From Cinclus cinclus (taxonomy: Eukaryota; Chordata; Aves; Passeriformes; Cinclidae), in NCBI RefSeq assembly GCF_963662255.1, contig NC_085055.1:14866704-14930703 (forward strand): 64,000 bases of DNA. Reading direction: 5' to 3'. The notes under the pieces were generated by a model. That model searched no databases and was not told the DNA's origin. It saw nothing but the letters and a program-made list of their open reading frames with translations. The translations under genes and the position numbers were made by a program. Below, piece after piece: positions 44,301 through 57,355 of the stretch. Each line of letters starts with the position of its first letter. Positions within the stretch are counted from its first letter, which is position 1.

Positions 44301-47300
44301 CAAAAATGATGCAGAGGTGCCAGGCTTCAGGGGTCTCTGAACTATGACGCAAAACCTTCATCCACCCATATCCCACAGCTGCACAGCCACAGCTCCCCAG
44401 GGACCCCAACCTCATGCTTCCTGCTGTGCAGTGCCACCATCCCAGCCTTAGACCCTCAACCACCACCACAGCATGCCACAGCCCACAGCCAGGAGCAGGG
44501 CTGAACAGAGTTATGAAGTCACAATTGAAAACCCAGATCAGACACCCAAGGACAGGCAGCTATAAACTAAACCTGCAGAGAGCTTTTCATCTGCACTGCC
44601 TGCACACGGTGGCCAGGACAGCAGCTTGTTCCCTGTGAACAGGTGGCCAGGGACAGCCTACAGGACACCCCAGTCTGAAGGGCACCTCAGCCTCAGCTAG
44701 GCAGTGGCTCATGGCACTCATTTCCCAAGGCCAGGGGCACTCATGCCATTAACCCAAAGTCTGCTTCCTGGGCTGGGCTGGGTTTTGTGGATGGCGCTGA
44801 GGTGAACACAGGAGAGCAGTGAGTGGAATAGAGAAATGCTGATTCCTCCAGAAATACACGAGTGCATCCATGGCACTCCCTCACAGTGTTTCTGTGCATG
44901 TTGTAATGTCTGCACTGAGTTTTGTCCAAGTGCCAAACACACACTGTATTCAGAATACATGTACACAGTTGTGCCTCCTTTTCTTCCTTGTAACACTGGG
45001 TAAATTGTGGTTCCTGCCTCAGGGAATTGAGTGGAGAGGCATTGGAGCATATTTGACAGACCCCAGTTAGAGCTGTATACCAGTTTCACACTGAATTTCA
45101 ATAGGAATGTGGTGTTGGCATCCAGCTTTATTACCACTGCCACTGCCTCAGTGTCTCTTTGACAGAATTTGATTTCTTCCTAAAGAAAAAGGCCTGTAAT
45201 GCTGACCTGCACCACATGGTGCAGATTAAAAAAACTCCGCGTTTCCTTGCTATGGCTTTAGAAGTACTAAAACTTCTTAATTTGTTGAAGTAATCTAAGT
45301 TTTATTCATCTTTAACTCAAAATCTGGATGGACATATTACTGTACTTTACAAGCATCAGCTCCATATAGTAGAGTTGATGCAGTACTTGCTGCTTGGTCA
45401 TTCTCTTTTCATCTGCCAGAGCCTATTTAATATTTAATTCCTTAAGTTTTGAGTATTAATCCAAATATCACTTGGTGGATTCTCACCCTTGCTGACAGCT
45501 GCCTATTCTTTACAGCTTTTACTTAAGATGTGTAGATGCAGAAATCTGCTGCATCCCATCCATCTCTGAGTTTCAAGACAGTCTTCTCTGCTTTTGCAGC
45601 AGCTTTCATTCAAAATTTTCTTTAAATATCTTTAACCTGAAAATACATGTTTTAAAGGTAATTTCCTGCTCTGCAGTCAATAATTTCTTTCCAGATGTCA
45701 GAAACTATTGTGCTTTAATTATACAGTCCTCTGAAAGGCCTTCCACACTATGAACTTTTTTTTGTTTTATGAAAGTAATTTTATTGGCAAAACATATGAC
45801 TAGCAAAAGGAATATGACTCTATGCTTACCATAATATAAATTATTACAACACTGTTTACAGCTGAGCTCTAAAAACAATTTTCAGGCAGCTCTGGTTTTT
45901 ATGACTAAAGCTTAAACCTCTTAGGGTTTTTTTACTAATTTTTTTAAAGCCAGACGTGGCTAATTTCTAATTCCTGATGCCATTTTTGTCAAGCTGGGTG
46001 TCTGTAGGTCAGGTGTATGTACTAGAATTATCTGCTTTTTTGAGCTCTCTAATGGAAAATCATACAAACTGTAAGAAGATGTTAGAAAATTGTGTCACAC
46101 TGTCTAATTCACAAATTGAGATAAAGTGAGAGCAGTTCTCCTCAGCCTGCATATAGCTTAAATCTTGCTTCTTCTGCCTTACCCCTGAATGAGAATTTGT
46201 TGCCTGAAAAATTGTCTGTCTTTTAGCTGGTCCAATGAAAACTCACTTGTGCCAAAGAACCAGGCCTCACATGATGCTTTCGGCAAGACTCTGCACAAAC
46301 ATTACCTCTGGAGCTCCATACAGCTGTGGCTATTCAAACTGGCAGCCAGATCTCAAGAGTTCTTTATTCCTGTCAGACACAAACCATTATAGAGCAGCAT
46401 TCTCCAAGAGACAGATCTGCTTGTGGGACATATAAATACTGGTTTTCCTTCCATTGATGTCAGTAGGAGCAAGGACAGAGGTATGATGTTATGAGATGCT
46501 AAGTTCTTAAAATATGTTCTGAATGATTTCTATTTTTAAGAACTGTTTTGCTTTGGAGGATGAAAGGTCTGTTCACTTAATATGAGGAACAAGGTCTGTC
46601 TCAGAGATGTGGAAGAACATCCATTCATCCAAAAGCTTAGCTATTTCAGGAATAATCTGTAAATTATTTTTAGAGTTTGTTTAAACCGTTGTTAACTATA
46701 CCTGGCAGATTTCTGGCAAATGCATTATTGTTTCTTTAGACTTCTCCATTCCTGCAAGGAAACTTTTTGGGAGACGGGACTTGTCACTTCTCCTGTTGAC
46801 ACTCTTCTACTTTGTATAAATAATTACACATTCACTGGGACTGGGACTAACACCTCCACCCTCCCCAGGAGGGTTACTGAACCATCAGACTAGAGCATTG
46901 TTTTTCTCTCACCAGCTGTCTCCATGAATATTTAAGTAGTTTTTTACAAAGTGGGACTGTTCCAGTGAAAGGGGCTGATGGTCAGGTCACTGCTCTGAGG
47001 CAGAAACCTGAATTTGCAGAGGAGAGAATTTCTTTCAAACACAGGTAGGAGTTAGACTTCGTGAGGCATGCACTGACTTCTTCAGGAGCACTAATGTGAT
47101 CCTCTCTTTCTATGTGGGATCTACACATCAATTTGTGTCATTGTTTTGACAACCACTTATATTAAAAATACTTCTTTAGCATAAAATGGAATAGTTTGCA
47201 CCAAATTAAATTGAATTTGGAAACTTAATTACATTTAGAAATATGAAAAATCATATTCAGCTCCTGGGTACTGAGATTTTCCTTCTTGTTCAAGTATTCA

Positions 47301-50300
47301 GTCAATTATTAGCTCATACTAAATTAGAAAGTCCTCCTACCAGTATGGGCTCCACAAATTCTATGCCTTTTATCTTAGTCTACTCAAAGGTCAAGTAGAT
47401 AATTTCTGCTTTCTGCTTTAAAAAACTGTGAATTTTATGAAACATACCTTGTTGTCATAGAGTGAAGGGTTTCTGTGAAAGGCAGGGTAACTTGGGAATC
47501 TATAGCCTGGAAAAACTTAATTTTCCTCAACTGAAAAACACTCAGTTTAACAAATAGACTTATATTTTAAGGGTAGTTCAAATACCAAACTAAATCAAAA
47601 CAGATAAACTGGGACTAGGAGTGGGACAGACTGTTAAACTATCCAAAACTGAATGATAGATTTAAACCCTGATTTTAGTATTAATACAAAGTAGTTGAAG
47701 AATTTGGAAATGGAGTCAAAATTGTCACAATAATCTTTCAGTACAAGGGTGCAGTAAAATCAAAAGTCCTCTGGAGTTTGGATCAGACCTCTGATCACTT
47801 TCTTACAGTTAACAGTTGTCTGGAAATGGATGCTGGAGTCTTCTGCATTACAGGAAATGTAGAAGTGACACAACAGGTATGAATTCAGAAAATAACAGTC
47901 CGGGACAGATCAGAGACACAGTACACTGAGTTCAGAATGTACTTAGTTGAATTAGATGTACTGGATTTTCACTTATATTAAAAGGAGATAATTTAATAAG
48001 GGTACTTAAGAGGCGACTCTGGTGTTAATAATAACAGAAAATTATTAAGGAATCCACAGAGTCACACTTTTACCTGGGTAAAACCTGTAACCATGAGGTG
48101 GATGATAACCAAGAGACAGGCCAGCAAACATTTTAGGGTAGTGTCAGGTCAGAAAGAAGTGGCAGCAGTGCCTAAGAGCCCAGAGCTTTGAACACTTAGC
48201 TGGAAATATATAGATGTACTAGACAGACAGTATAATAATCATGATCTATTGGTTGCACTTAGAACTCAGGTTTCATATGAAACAGTTCTTCTCATGCCCT
48301 TTCAAGAATGTATATACCTCACATCACATATCTACATCTGCACCTATTTACAGCAGGAATTCCTTGCTATTTGACACTGCACAGGATAATTATTATTAGT
48401 GCACTGCAGTACATCTGGAAAGATGAAGGAATGCTGACTCAGCATACTTCAGACAAAGCACTGCACCTCTTGAAGAAGGATGGATTACATAAAGCAGGAG
48501 CACAAGAGCTGCATCAGCCTTTCATGCATGCCAAAAGCCCAGCATAATTGCTTTGAAGTGGAAGAGTTACAGCAGTACAGCTCTCCAACTGCAGAACAGG
48601 TAACAACAGCAATTTAAATACTCACCAATCCTTGCAAATTCTCTGATTCCCTATTCAAAGATGCTTCCTATCCACAAGAAAATATTATGTGGTAGAGACA
48701 GGAAGTCTTCATTCCTTTCCTGATAGGATTAAAATGAAATTTGGCTGTTATCTCAAGAATGAGCCCACAGACCAGGCTTAGATTCTGGAAAGACTTTTCT
48801 CATCTCGAAGCAGCTTTTCAGTAAGTGAGTGTAAGGATTTAAACATAAAGACTCTTTCAAAACAGTTGCTTGTGTTCAAGTGTCCATGTCCAAACTGAAG
48901 TCAAGTATAGTTTAGAACACTGAAATTAAATCACAATATTACTTAGTCTGGCCTTTATTTTGTTTGGTGGATATGAGAAATTTCCTCAGAGACTGTTAAA
49001 ACAAAAATAGTCTGAGGCTCTTGAAAGGACTAAAACAAATAACTCCTGGAATACAAAAGGATAAACTGCTTGATTCTGGCACTGCACTTTTGATTCCTAA
49101 TGTACTAAAGGACTGTTGCTGAGTTAGAACTGAATAAGTTCTAAATAAGTTTAAAGTATTTTTATACCAAGTATATATCTAATTTAGGCATATGATGCTG
49201 TTTCTATAATGCTTTTCCAGTATTCAGCTTAATTTTCTGATACATTTTGCAACTAAAATTACTATCTAGAAGTCTCATCCCAGCTCCTAAAATGTCCATG
49301 TATGTTCCTTCAATTTTTTTGTAACTTTTCCCTTTAATACTTTAACATTTTAATTACCTATAATATTTTGCCCATAGAAAGAAGCACTTATCTATACTTT
49401 GCTGAGGCTGATACTGACAGTGACATTTCTTTACATTATTAAATAACAATGATTCTGTGAAAATCATTACACAGCAACATAATAGATCACAGATGTGTTT
49501 TTAAAACATAATATTAGGCTAAACTCTGAATTCTGGTCTGGAAGGCATGTGTGCATCTCCCAGGACACTAATTCAGCACTTAGAAAAAGTAAACTCACTA
49601 TTGTAATGCACATGGCAAATAGCTGAGTTCCAGTCACCAGTGAAATAATTTGGCCCCAATTTTGCATTCCATGACCCTTGTACTCTGATGGGAAGTAGGC
49701 CATAGGGACTGACTGTAATTCCTGTAGTCAGAACTGCCCAGCCCTGGTACAATTTATTGTTGCACAGGAACATCAGTGATGCAACACCCACTTTCTTGCC
49801 AGGGACTCTGCGCTGAATAAAGACAGCTGAGGGTTTAGCACAAACAGCAGGAACCCAGGAAGTCTTTCTGTACCATCAGTATGATGCTGTACCTGGCAGA
49901 GAATGACTGTATCAAGATATTCCCTCACAATTATTTGGGCTATTTTGGCTTGGCCTAATCTGCCTGTTAAAAAGGGGTATTTTCCCTGTTCTGAATTTTC
50001 ATCTTTGAGGAAGTAAGTCCTTCAGATGTAGGCTCCCCCAGTTTATCATTCAGCTGTAGCTGTTGAGCTGCTCAGTTAAGTTAGGGACTCCTTTTCAAAC
50101 CAAGAAATCAGGTGCAAGAGTTATTACAGCTGATGGAAATTTGATTGTATTCTCCATCTCTTCTTGCACAGGCTGTCATATCATTTGCACGTTTTGTAAA
50201 GTGCCTTTCCCTCATTGTCTCTTTTATGATAACTTGGAAGCAGATAGTGAATTTTCTTATCAGTAAAAGTAGAAAAACAGCATTTTAGTTGACTGAACAG

Positions 50301-51240
50301 CACTTTTCTTCCTAAGCATTTGAAGTAAATAAATTAGATCTAACTGTTCTCCTTTTTATGTCTAGCCCTATAAAAAATAGTAGAGGGAAATCCGGAAAAT
50401 AAACGAGAACATTGGCAGGAACAGTTTCTCACAGGGCTTAGTTCTGATTTCAAATCTGTGTTGTCAGTAACAGCAAGCTAATTACATGTGAAACTGCACC
50501 ATGAGACTCAGGTCCCAGGTATCATCTGTGCAATAGAGTATGACAGAATAACACATTTGGTTCTCTTTAGAAATATCTCTATCCTGCAACTACAGAATTC
50601 AGAAGAAAGGAAAGAACAAAAATGGGGGGGAGGGAACTGAAGCTAGATACCTTAATACAAACCTACTTATTTATAGACAATGTAAAAGTCTTTATTGAAC
50701 ACCAGAGAATTAAAGCACACCCACAAAGAAGAGTTACCTTCTTTGCTCAAAGTTCCAGTTTTATTTTTGACAGCATTCTTGCTGAAAGCATATTCTCATC
50801 CTGAAAGAGACTCCTCTGGAGCACCTGCTTTGCCTTTTGTAACTTTTCTTCCCCTGCTTCTGCACAGAGTACCTGACAGACTCTCACTGCACACACTCCT
50901 GAGTGCATTCCCATGTGCCTTCACCCTGTCCCTCCTGTGTCACTTGCAGCCAGCCCGAAAGGAAGGTGGCTGTGACCACCACCAGTTTGTTTAGCACCAC
51001 TTGTGTCAGTAACAGCACTGGCTCCACACTCTCTTTATTCAGGTCAGAGCTGAGTTTAAGAGCGTCAAGTGGAGGTGGTGCTTTTGGAGGGGAAAGGATG
51101 CTATTGTACAGTAGATTGTTCAAAACATCAGCTCTTTTCATTACTCAGTCTATAAACCAGACTCTGATCTAAGGCTCCAGAAGTTTACTCATATACAGAC
51201 ATAAGTGAGTCTTATCATTAAATGAGAACAACGGCTCCAA
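41301..51240. other. Intergenic region, no gene seen
   Basis: About 10 kb of ordinary, mostly AT-rich sequence with short chance frames only. I recognised no exon, RNA gene or transposon family here. Confidence 0.65.
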
Positions 51241-51245
51241 GGATT

Positions 51246-51280
51246 ACATATATACATATACATATATATATATATAGGCC

Positions 51281-51329
<49 letters not shown>

Positions 51330-51330
51330 G
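51246..51330. repeat. Compound TA / AC microsatellite
   Basis: TATACATATA-type repeat at 51246-51276, a short spacer, about 18 AC dinucleotides at 51286-51322, then TATATATG. Probably length-polymorphic. Confidence 0.95.
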
Positions 51331-53122
51331 TATCTCCACCTCTCATGAAATTAATTTTATTTTGTATCAAGATATAGAAAGTCTATTTTTCCATTTTAGT
51401 GACACAGTTTTCTAGCTGCTCTCCTATTTCCTTCCCAAGCACAACACAATTAATGGTCTCGCGTTTCTTTCCCACATCCACCAAAGCTAAGGGAATCTGT
51501 TTTGTAATTTTGTTTCATAATATTATTCATGGAGAACAATTGGAGATTTGCTTGGAGATTTGCTGATTTAGATTACATCAAGACTGGCTAGCTGATCTGT
51601 CTTAGCTTTTACAGCTCTCTAGATAAGAATAGCATGCTGTGACCCTTGATGATGCCCTGCCCCATGCTGGAGCTCAGAAGTTGACCTGCAGAATCTGAGG
51701 TGCATTGCTCCTCTCCTCTCTGTTTGCTGCTGGAAGATTTGATCATGGGACTGCCTGATCCACAGCTACCTGCTGGCAGTTCAGAGGCTCTGCCTTTTTC
51801 TATTTTAGGGCCTTCTACTCCATACTTTATGCTTTTACATACTGAGTGTTTTCCTCAGGCTATTGTGTTTAAAATTCATTATTAGGGACATAGCATTTGC
51901 TTAAAAATGTTTTTTTTTTAGAATCCATTCTTCTGACTGGTACTTTATCCATTTCTACACCTGCTGTGTGATACAGTCATTGTAGGTGCCTGCTCTTGGT
52001 CAATGGACCCTGGGTGCTTCATTGGAAGTGTTGAAACAATCCTTTAGGAGGCTTGTACTAGGAAGGAGTATTGTTCACAACATTATCAATGTTCCAAGCA
52101 TCCTGCTTGATAGTGGGCGCTCTGGTAAATCATTATTAGATAGATTTCTTTGGTTACAGGAATGTTTGCAATTTAGGAGTAGTTTTCTAATTCATAATTT
52201 TTATATTATGATGCAAAACAGTTCAAGTAATGATAAATCAGCACCATTCTCTTTAATATCTTCTTATGCTGATAAATAAGCAATTGACTTTGAACAACAG
52301 AAAATTATTTTAAAAATAATGATTGGGTCCCAGTTTGTATTCCTACAAAGAGAAGAGGCAAGTAGAAACTGATGCTAGAATTACCCAAACTGACAAATGG
52401 AAACATCAGAAGGTAATTTAGAAAAGCCATACTGAAAAACTGTACTGTTCTTATGATTAATGCATCATGTCCCATCTCTGATAAATGCTAAAATGAAATA
52501 TGACGTTTTGAAACTGTATTAAATATGACATTACTTGAGGTAAAACTAGCAAAGATACAAAAAAAAAATTCAGGAATGTAACCTTAATTCCTAATAAATT
52601 CCTAAATTCCTAAGATGTGGGAATATTGTCAATATTACATGTACCTTTGGTATCTCAGTATCAGAAGAACCAGGGGAGGGGAGGTCTATGGCTCATCACA
52701 GACATTTTGTATATAAAGCCAGAAACCATGCTGTCATTTGATAAATGAGCCAAGAGCAAAGCTTGACAGACAAAAAGAGAGAAGAGTGAAAATTCCAGCC
52801 TGGGGAAGGGTGTGGCTCTGCAAGTTTTCCAGTGCCAACTCTCGTGTGGGTTTTTATTTCTATAAAGTAGCAGATTCAGTTGAAGGCAGAATAACATGGA
52901 TAGCTCTTTGTTGTACAGATCTAAGCAAATTTGGGAATCCTAGGAACTGGATGGGCCTATCAGTTTGCAAGAGTCATTTTAGGTGCTTGGATTATCAAGA
53001 AAATAGGGATAAATCCTCTCTACTGCATGCTTTTCAATGCTATTATGAAAAGGGACAACTTGCAATTTCAGGAAATACCAAAGCTCTTTTGGAAGTGAAA
53101 ATATCAAGATCTTGGCACTTAA
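51331..53122. other. Intergenic region, no gene seen
   Basis: No recognised gene. The sequence directly upstream of the CR1 copy (about 52780-53120) does not read as more CR1 to my eye. Confidence 0.6.
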
Positions 53123-53481
53123 GGCTGCACTGAAGGAGTTAGGGTTGTTTAGCCTGGAGAAGGCTCAAGAGCAGCCTTTATTGCAGCCTTTCAGTAAGTG
53201 AAAAGGACTTACAAGAAAGATGGAGGGGAATCTTTTTAATAGGGCCTGTAGCAATAGGGCAAGAAGTAATGGTTTTAAACTAAGAGAGTGTGAACTCAGG
53301 TAAGATATGAGCAAGGAATTTCTTGTTATGAGGGTGGCAACATCAAGAAAGGTGGTGGATGCCCTGTCCCTGGAAACATTAAAGGTCAGATTGCACAACC
53401 TGATCTAGTTCCCGCTCATTGCAGGGGTGTTGGTTTAGATGACCTTTAAAGGTCCCTGCTAACTCAAACCATTCTATGATT
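53123..53481 (+). mobile_element. CR1 LINE, truncated 3' end
   Basis: Landmarks of the CR1 3' region in order: AGTTAGGGTTGTTTAGCCTG, TGGTTTTAAACTAAGAGAG, GTGGATGCCCTGTCCCTGG, then TTTAGATGACCTTTAAAGGT, and the terminal CCATTCTATGATT. It is 5'-truncated, as is usual for CR1, with no reverse-transcriptase frame left. It is moderately diverged, so an old insertion. Confidence 0.95.
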
Positions 53482-56400
53482 AAAATGAAATATAGAGCAG
53501 TTGTTGATAGTATTTATGTAAATTCAAATTAATTTCACAGTGTCAGCTGAACAGGACCTGTACAGAAACACCAAGAGAGTACTGAAAGGTCTTTTGCCAT
53601 GGCACAAAATCCCAAGATATTTTCTCCACAGAGAAAAGATTTGGTGAGAAGCCTGAAAGCCAGAGCATAAACTAAGATTCATTTTCAGTCAGGTCATCAG
53701 GCCACTTTGGCCACTACACAGCAACATCATGATTAACTTTGTCATTGGAAAGATGTCAGGAATACATGGAGGCACAGGAGGTCTGCACCAACATTTACAG
53801 TGTTTTCAAAGAGTATCTCAAGGACAGTCTGTCACACAAGGTTACATTTCAGGAAGAGGTTTCCACTTTCCACTTCAGTAGTTGTCTCATTTTCAGGCAG
53901 ACAAGGTCCATTTGCCAGACATTCATTAGGAAATTTGTTTCTTGTCAGCTTTGTGTACAAAATATCTTTATTCAGTCACTGATAGGGAGATGCCCTCACC
54001 CCTGGATCACCAACATCACTAACTGAGCCTAGGACTGCTGGCAGGAGCTGGAGGGGGAAGAGGGGTCACTCAGGCTGGCATTTCTGCCTGACTGCTGCAG
54101 AAGGCAATGACACCCTGGCACAGCAGGCATTTTTAATAATTACTATGGCACGAGCACAGTAGTTCATACATTAAATGTCTGTCACTAAAGATTCATCATT
54201 CCAAGCCTGAAGATCTGTCACCTCAGGGACACATGACAGAAAATAGTTTTTGTTCTACCTTCAAAAAGAAACTACTGTAGAAAACTTTTGCTGCAATATC
54301 AACTGTCAAAAGTTAGACATCTTTTGTCCACATTAATAAAGACACTTTGCTTATGAAACTCCATACTATTTTTGTCACATAACCCATGCATCATTTATGC
54401 AAAGAATACATACACAAGGCAGCATAATTAAGATTGCATGAGACTGTAAATCTGCCATCTTTCGGGTTTGAACTTAAAACCTTTCTAGCTGAATTTATAT
54501 CTACTGCCTACAAACAATTCCTAACTGTTCATTCCATGGTTTTATCCCAAAAAGACAGGGACTCTAATAGATGCTGACTGAGCAGCTTCCTGACTTCAAA
54601 AATGAAATATCATCAGTATATTAAAGGGTTTATTTTATTTTTTTCCCCTGCAAGAGTAGAGGACTGGGCTTTGTGAAGAAGAAAAGTAATTCCTGTTTCT
54701 GTATTTCTAACAGATCATAATTTAGCTGAAGATTATCGTCAATGCTAACACATTTATTTATGGGTAACTACTTACTGGCCTTTTACTTTTCTGTTCCTTC
54801 TGCAGTCATTGATGGAAACCAGCCAGACATCTCTGGGTTAGTTCATGGGTGAATCCTCTCTACCAAGATCATTTCCATTTGGTAAATGCAGTTTAATTTG
54901 AGAGCCTTGTTTATAGTCCATCATTTACTACTTGTGGTATTCATAATCTATTTAATAGTGGGGCAGTAAAGAAATACTTGAGCACACTAGATTCAGGGTG
55001 TTTAGGAAACACACATTTAGGGTGTGTTCCAGGACAAGCAGTGTCAGGGAGTGATGCTGCTGTTTTCCTGATTGGCAAAGGTACAGGAGCTTGGCTGCAT
55101 GGGCTGTGCAGGGACTGGGGGCTTTTCCAGCAGCCTGTTCACCACCTTGATTTGCTCAACAGGCCTGGACTGCACTGTTGCTGCACAGATCTGTAGATAT
55201 GCTTGGGTGGCAATGCAGAACCTGTTAAAGTGTTAACTGTTCACAAATTTAAAACTACCTTTAGATGAGGCAAAATCTGCAGCAAGCACTTATAAAAGGA
55301 GCCCTCAAATATGCAATCCATGGGAACTTACTTTGTTGGTGGTTTGGCATGGAGCACAGCTCTTTGGTGGATATAAGGCCTGAAATACTCTTAAAAAATA
55401 GAGGGTCTTCTCTACACTAGAAAATGTTGGCAGAAAGCACCAAGGAACTCATGTGTCTGTGCTGTGAAGATTACACTACTTTCTGTCACACACATAGACT
55501 TCCAGATCTAGCAATTTTTATTAATATAATATAATATAATGTAATGTAATATAATATAATACCTTCATGAGTATACCCAAAATACCTAGTGGTAGAAGTT
55601 AAACTTCTAGCTGCTAACTAGCTGCTAACTTATTGGTCATGGTGTAAGTAAATGCCTCCTTTTTAGCTTTCTTACTTCCCATTTCTGTCACTTAAAATCA
55701 GTTCAAAACTCAGCTGAAAGCTCTCACAATGTCATGATCTCTGTTTCCACAGCCTCCTTTTTGTGAGCGTACCCTAACCCTTCACCAAGTCTTGCCTAGA
55801 TGTGTCCTGCTTCTTCTTCCAGTCCCACTGGGGCAACGTGGGGCAGCCTCTCCTCAGGGCTGCAGGCCAGGCCCTCTCACCTGGCTGTCAACACACCTGC
55901 ACACCTCCTAAAAACCTGGACCTTGTAAAACCCACACACCCCCAGCCTCTGCTGTTTCCACTCTTCCAGTGCCTCTGTGCACACGGGAGCACTGCTGGCA
56001 CCTCTTACTGGCCAGCCATCTTGCAGGCTGCCTCCAAAGATCTGGGACATTCCAACAGCAGCTGCATCTCCTCTCCCACAAAATCCCTCTTGGAAACGTA
56101 GCAAGCATAGATCCAGGTTAGTCTACTGCTTCCTTCACCCAGCACTGCAGAAAGCAGAGTACAGGTATCATGACTGCAAAACTGCAGCATCCACTTTCTG
56201 TTTAATCCTCAGAACATCCTCTCTAATCAACAGTGCTTCTTTGAAGTTTTGGTAATGGGATCACTCTTCTTTGTATTTTGCAGGAATAGGAATGTTAAAT
56301 GCTCAATAAATGAAATAAAAATAAGAGAACAGGCTTATATTATGCCTTATATGAAGGAGATTTTCTGTTTAGTTCCTCTAGTCTGTTCAGTTGGCTGTGC

Positions 56401-56835
56401 ACTTCTAAGACTTACCTCCTTCTGCAAGAGGCACATATGGGAAGAACTACTTAAAAACAGTAGGAGGAACAGGTTCTTTTAAAAGCAATACTCAGAACAT
56501 AAATTATTGCTTATCAATGTGGTCATCTGTATGTCATTGTTCAATAGCACTAACAATGTGTTTTTTTCAAATGCTACATTCAATAAGAATACTGTGCTCA
56601 AAATAAGAATACTGACTGAATTTTTTTCTTTTTTTTTTTTTCAGTTAAACAACTTCGGCCTAAATCCTGTAAAACACCCAAGTATTGAGTTCATCACTGT
56701 ATACTCTGCCACAGTCTTTTAAAGAGTATCCTTCACAGCCAGAGCGAAAAGGCTACTAAATGGGTCAGGATTACCCACTGGTAAACAAAACGAAGCATTT
56801 CAAGTTTACTTTAGAATTTAAATAAAGAAGAAATT
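53482..56835. other. Intergenic region upstream of PCOLCE2
   Basis: No gene recognised. It contains the pentanucleotide array at 55522-55561 and an 11-base tandem duplication near 55608-55632. The frame at 55802-56101 (99 codons) has no familiar domain. Confidence 0.6.
55522..55561 (+). repeat. TATAA-type pentanucleotide microsatellite
   Basis: About eight ATAAT/TATAA units, two with a G substitution (GTAAT). Confidence 0.9.
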
Positions 56836-57275
56836 TCAAAGCAGCATTACTATTTTCCAAGCTTTGGCAGAGCTGCAGACGATTGCACAGCCGGCAACAC
56901 TGACTTCATTCATGCCCGGGACAAACACCCGCACTGTGCCACCTGAGGACGGCAGCGCGGCGTCGCGGGGGGCTGCGGGTTCAGGGCGGGGCCGCGGACG
57001 GGGGGGACGCAAAGTGCGGGGCCGGGAGCGCCCCGGGCCGAGCCGCAGCCCCCGGGAGGCACCGGGGCGGGGCCGGGCACACCCAGGGCAGCGCCCGCAC
57101 CCCGCGTGGGGAGAGAGGGCGGCCCTGCCCGGGCCCCTGCCCTGCCCTGGGGGCGGAGGGCCGCGGAAGCCTTTGCCTCCTCCCTCGGCCCCGGCAGCCA
57201 CAGGAGGAGCAGGCGGCGGTACGAGCAGCGGTTTTGCGGCCCCAGCCCTGCCCCAGTCGCCGCCGCCGCCCTGAG

Positions 57276-57355
57276 ATGCCGCCCGCCGTCCCGCTGCTGC
57301 TGCTACCGTCTCTGTTGCTGCTGGCGGCGGCGCGTCCCGGCGCGTCCCCGCACAG
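57276..57355 (+). CDS. PCOLCE2: PCOLCE2 exon 1 (signal peptide)
   Basis: Encodes [20 protein letters not shown] and then PGASPH plus AG. It has a leucine-rich hydrophobic core with Ala-Ala-Ala near the likely cleavage site. The donor is AG/GTACCG. An in-frame ATG at 57234 would add an Arg-rich 14-residue extension; the 57276 start is preferred because it gives a normal signal peptide. Confidence 0.85.
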
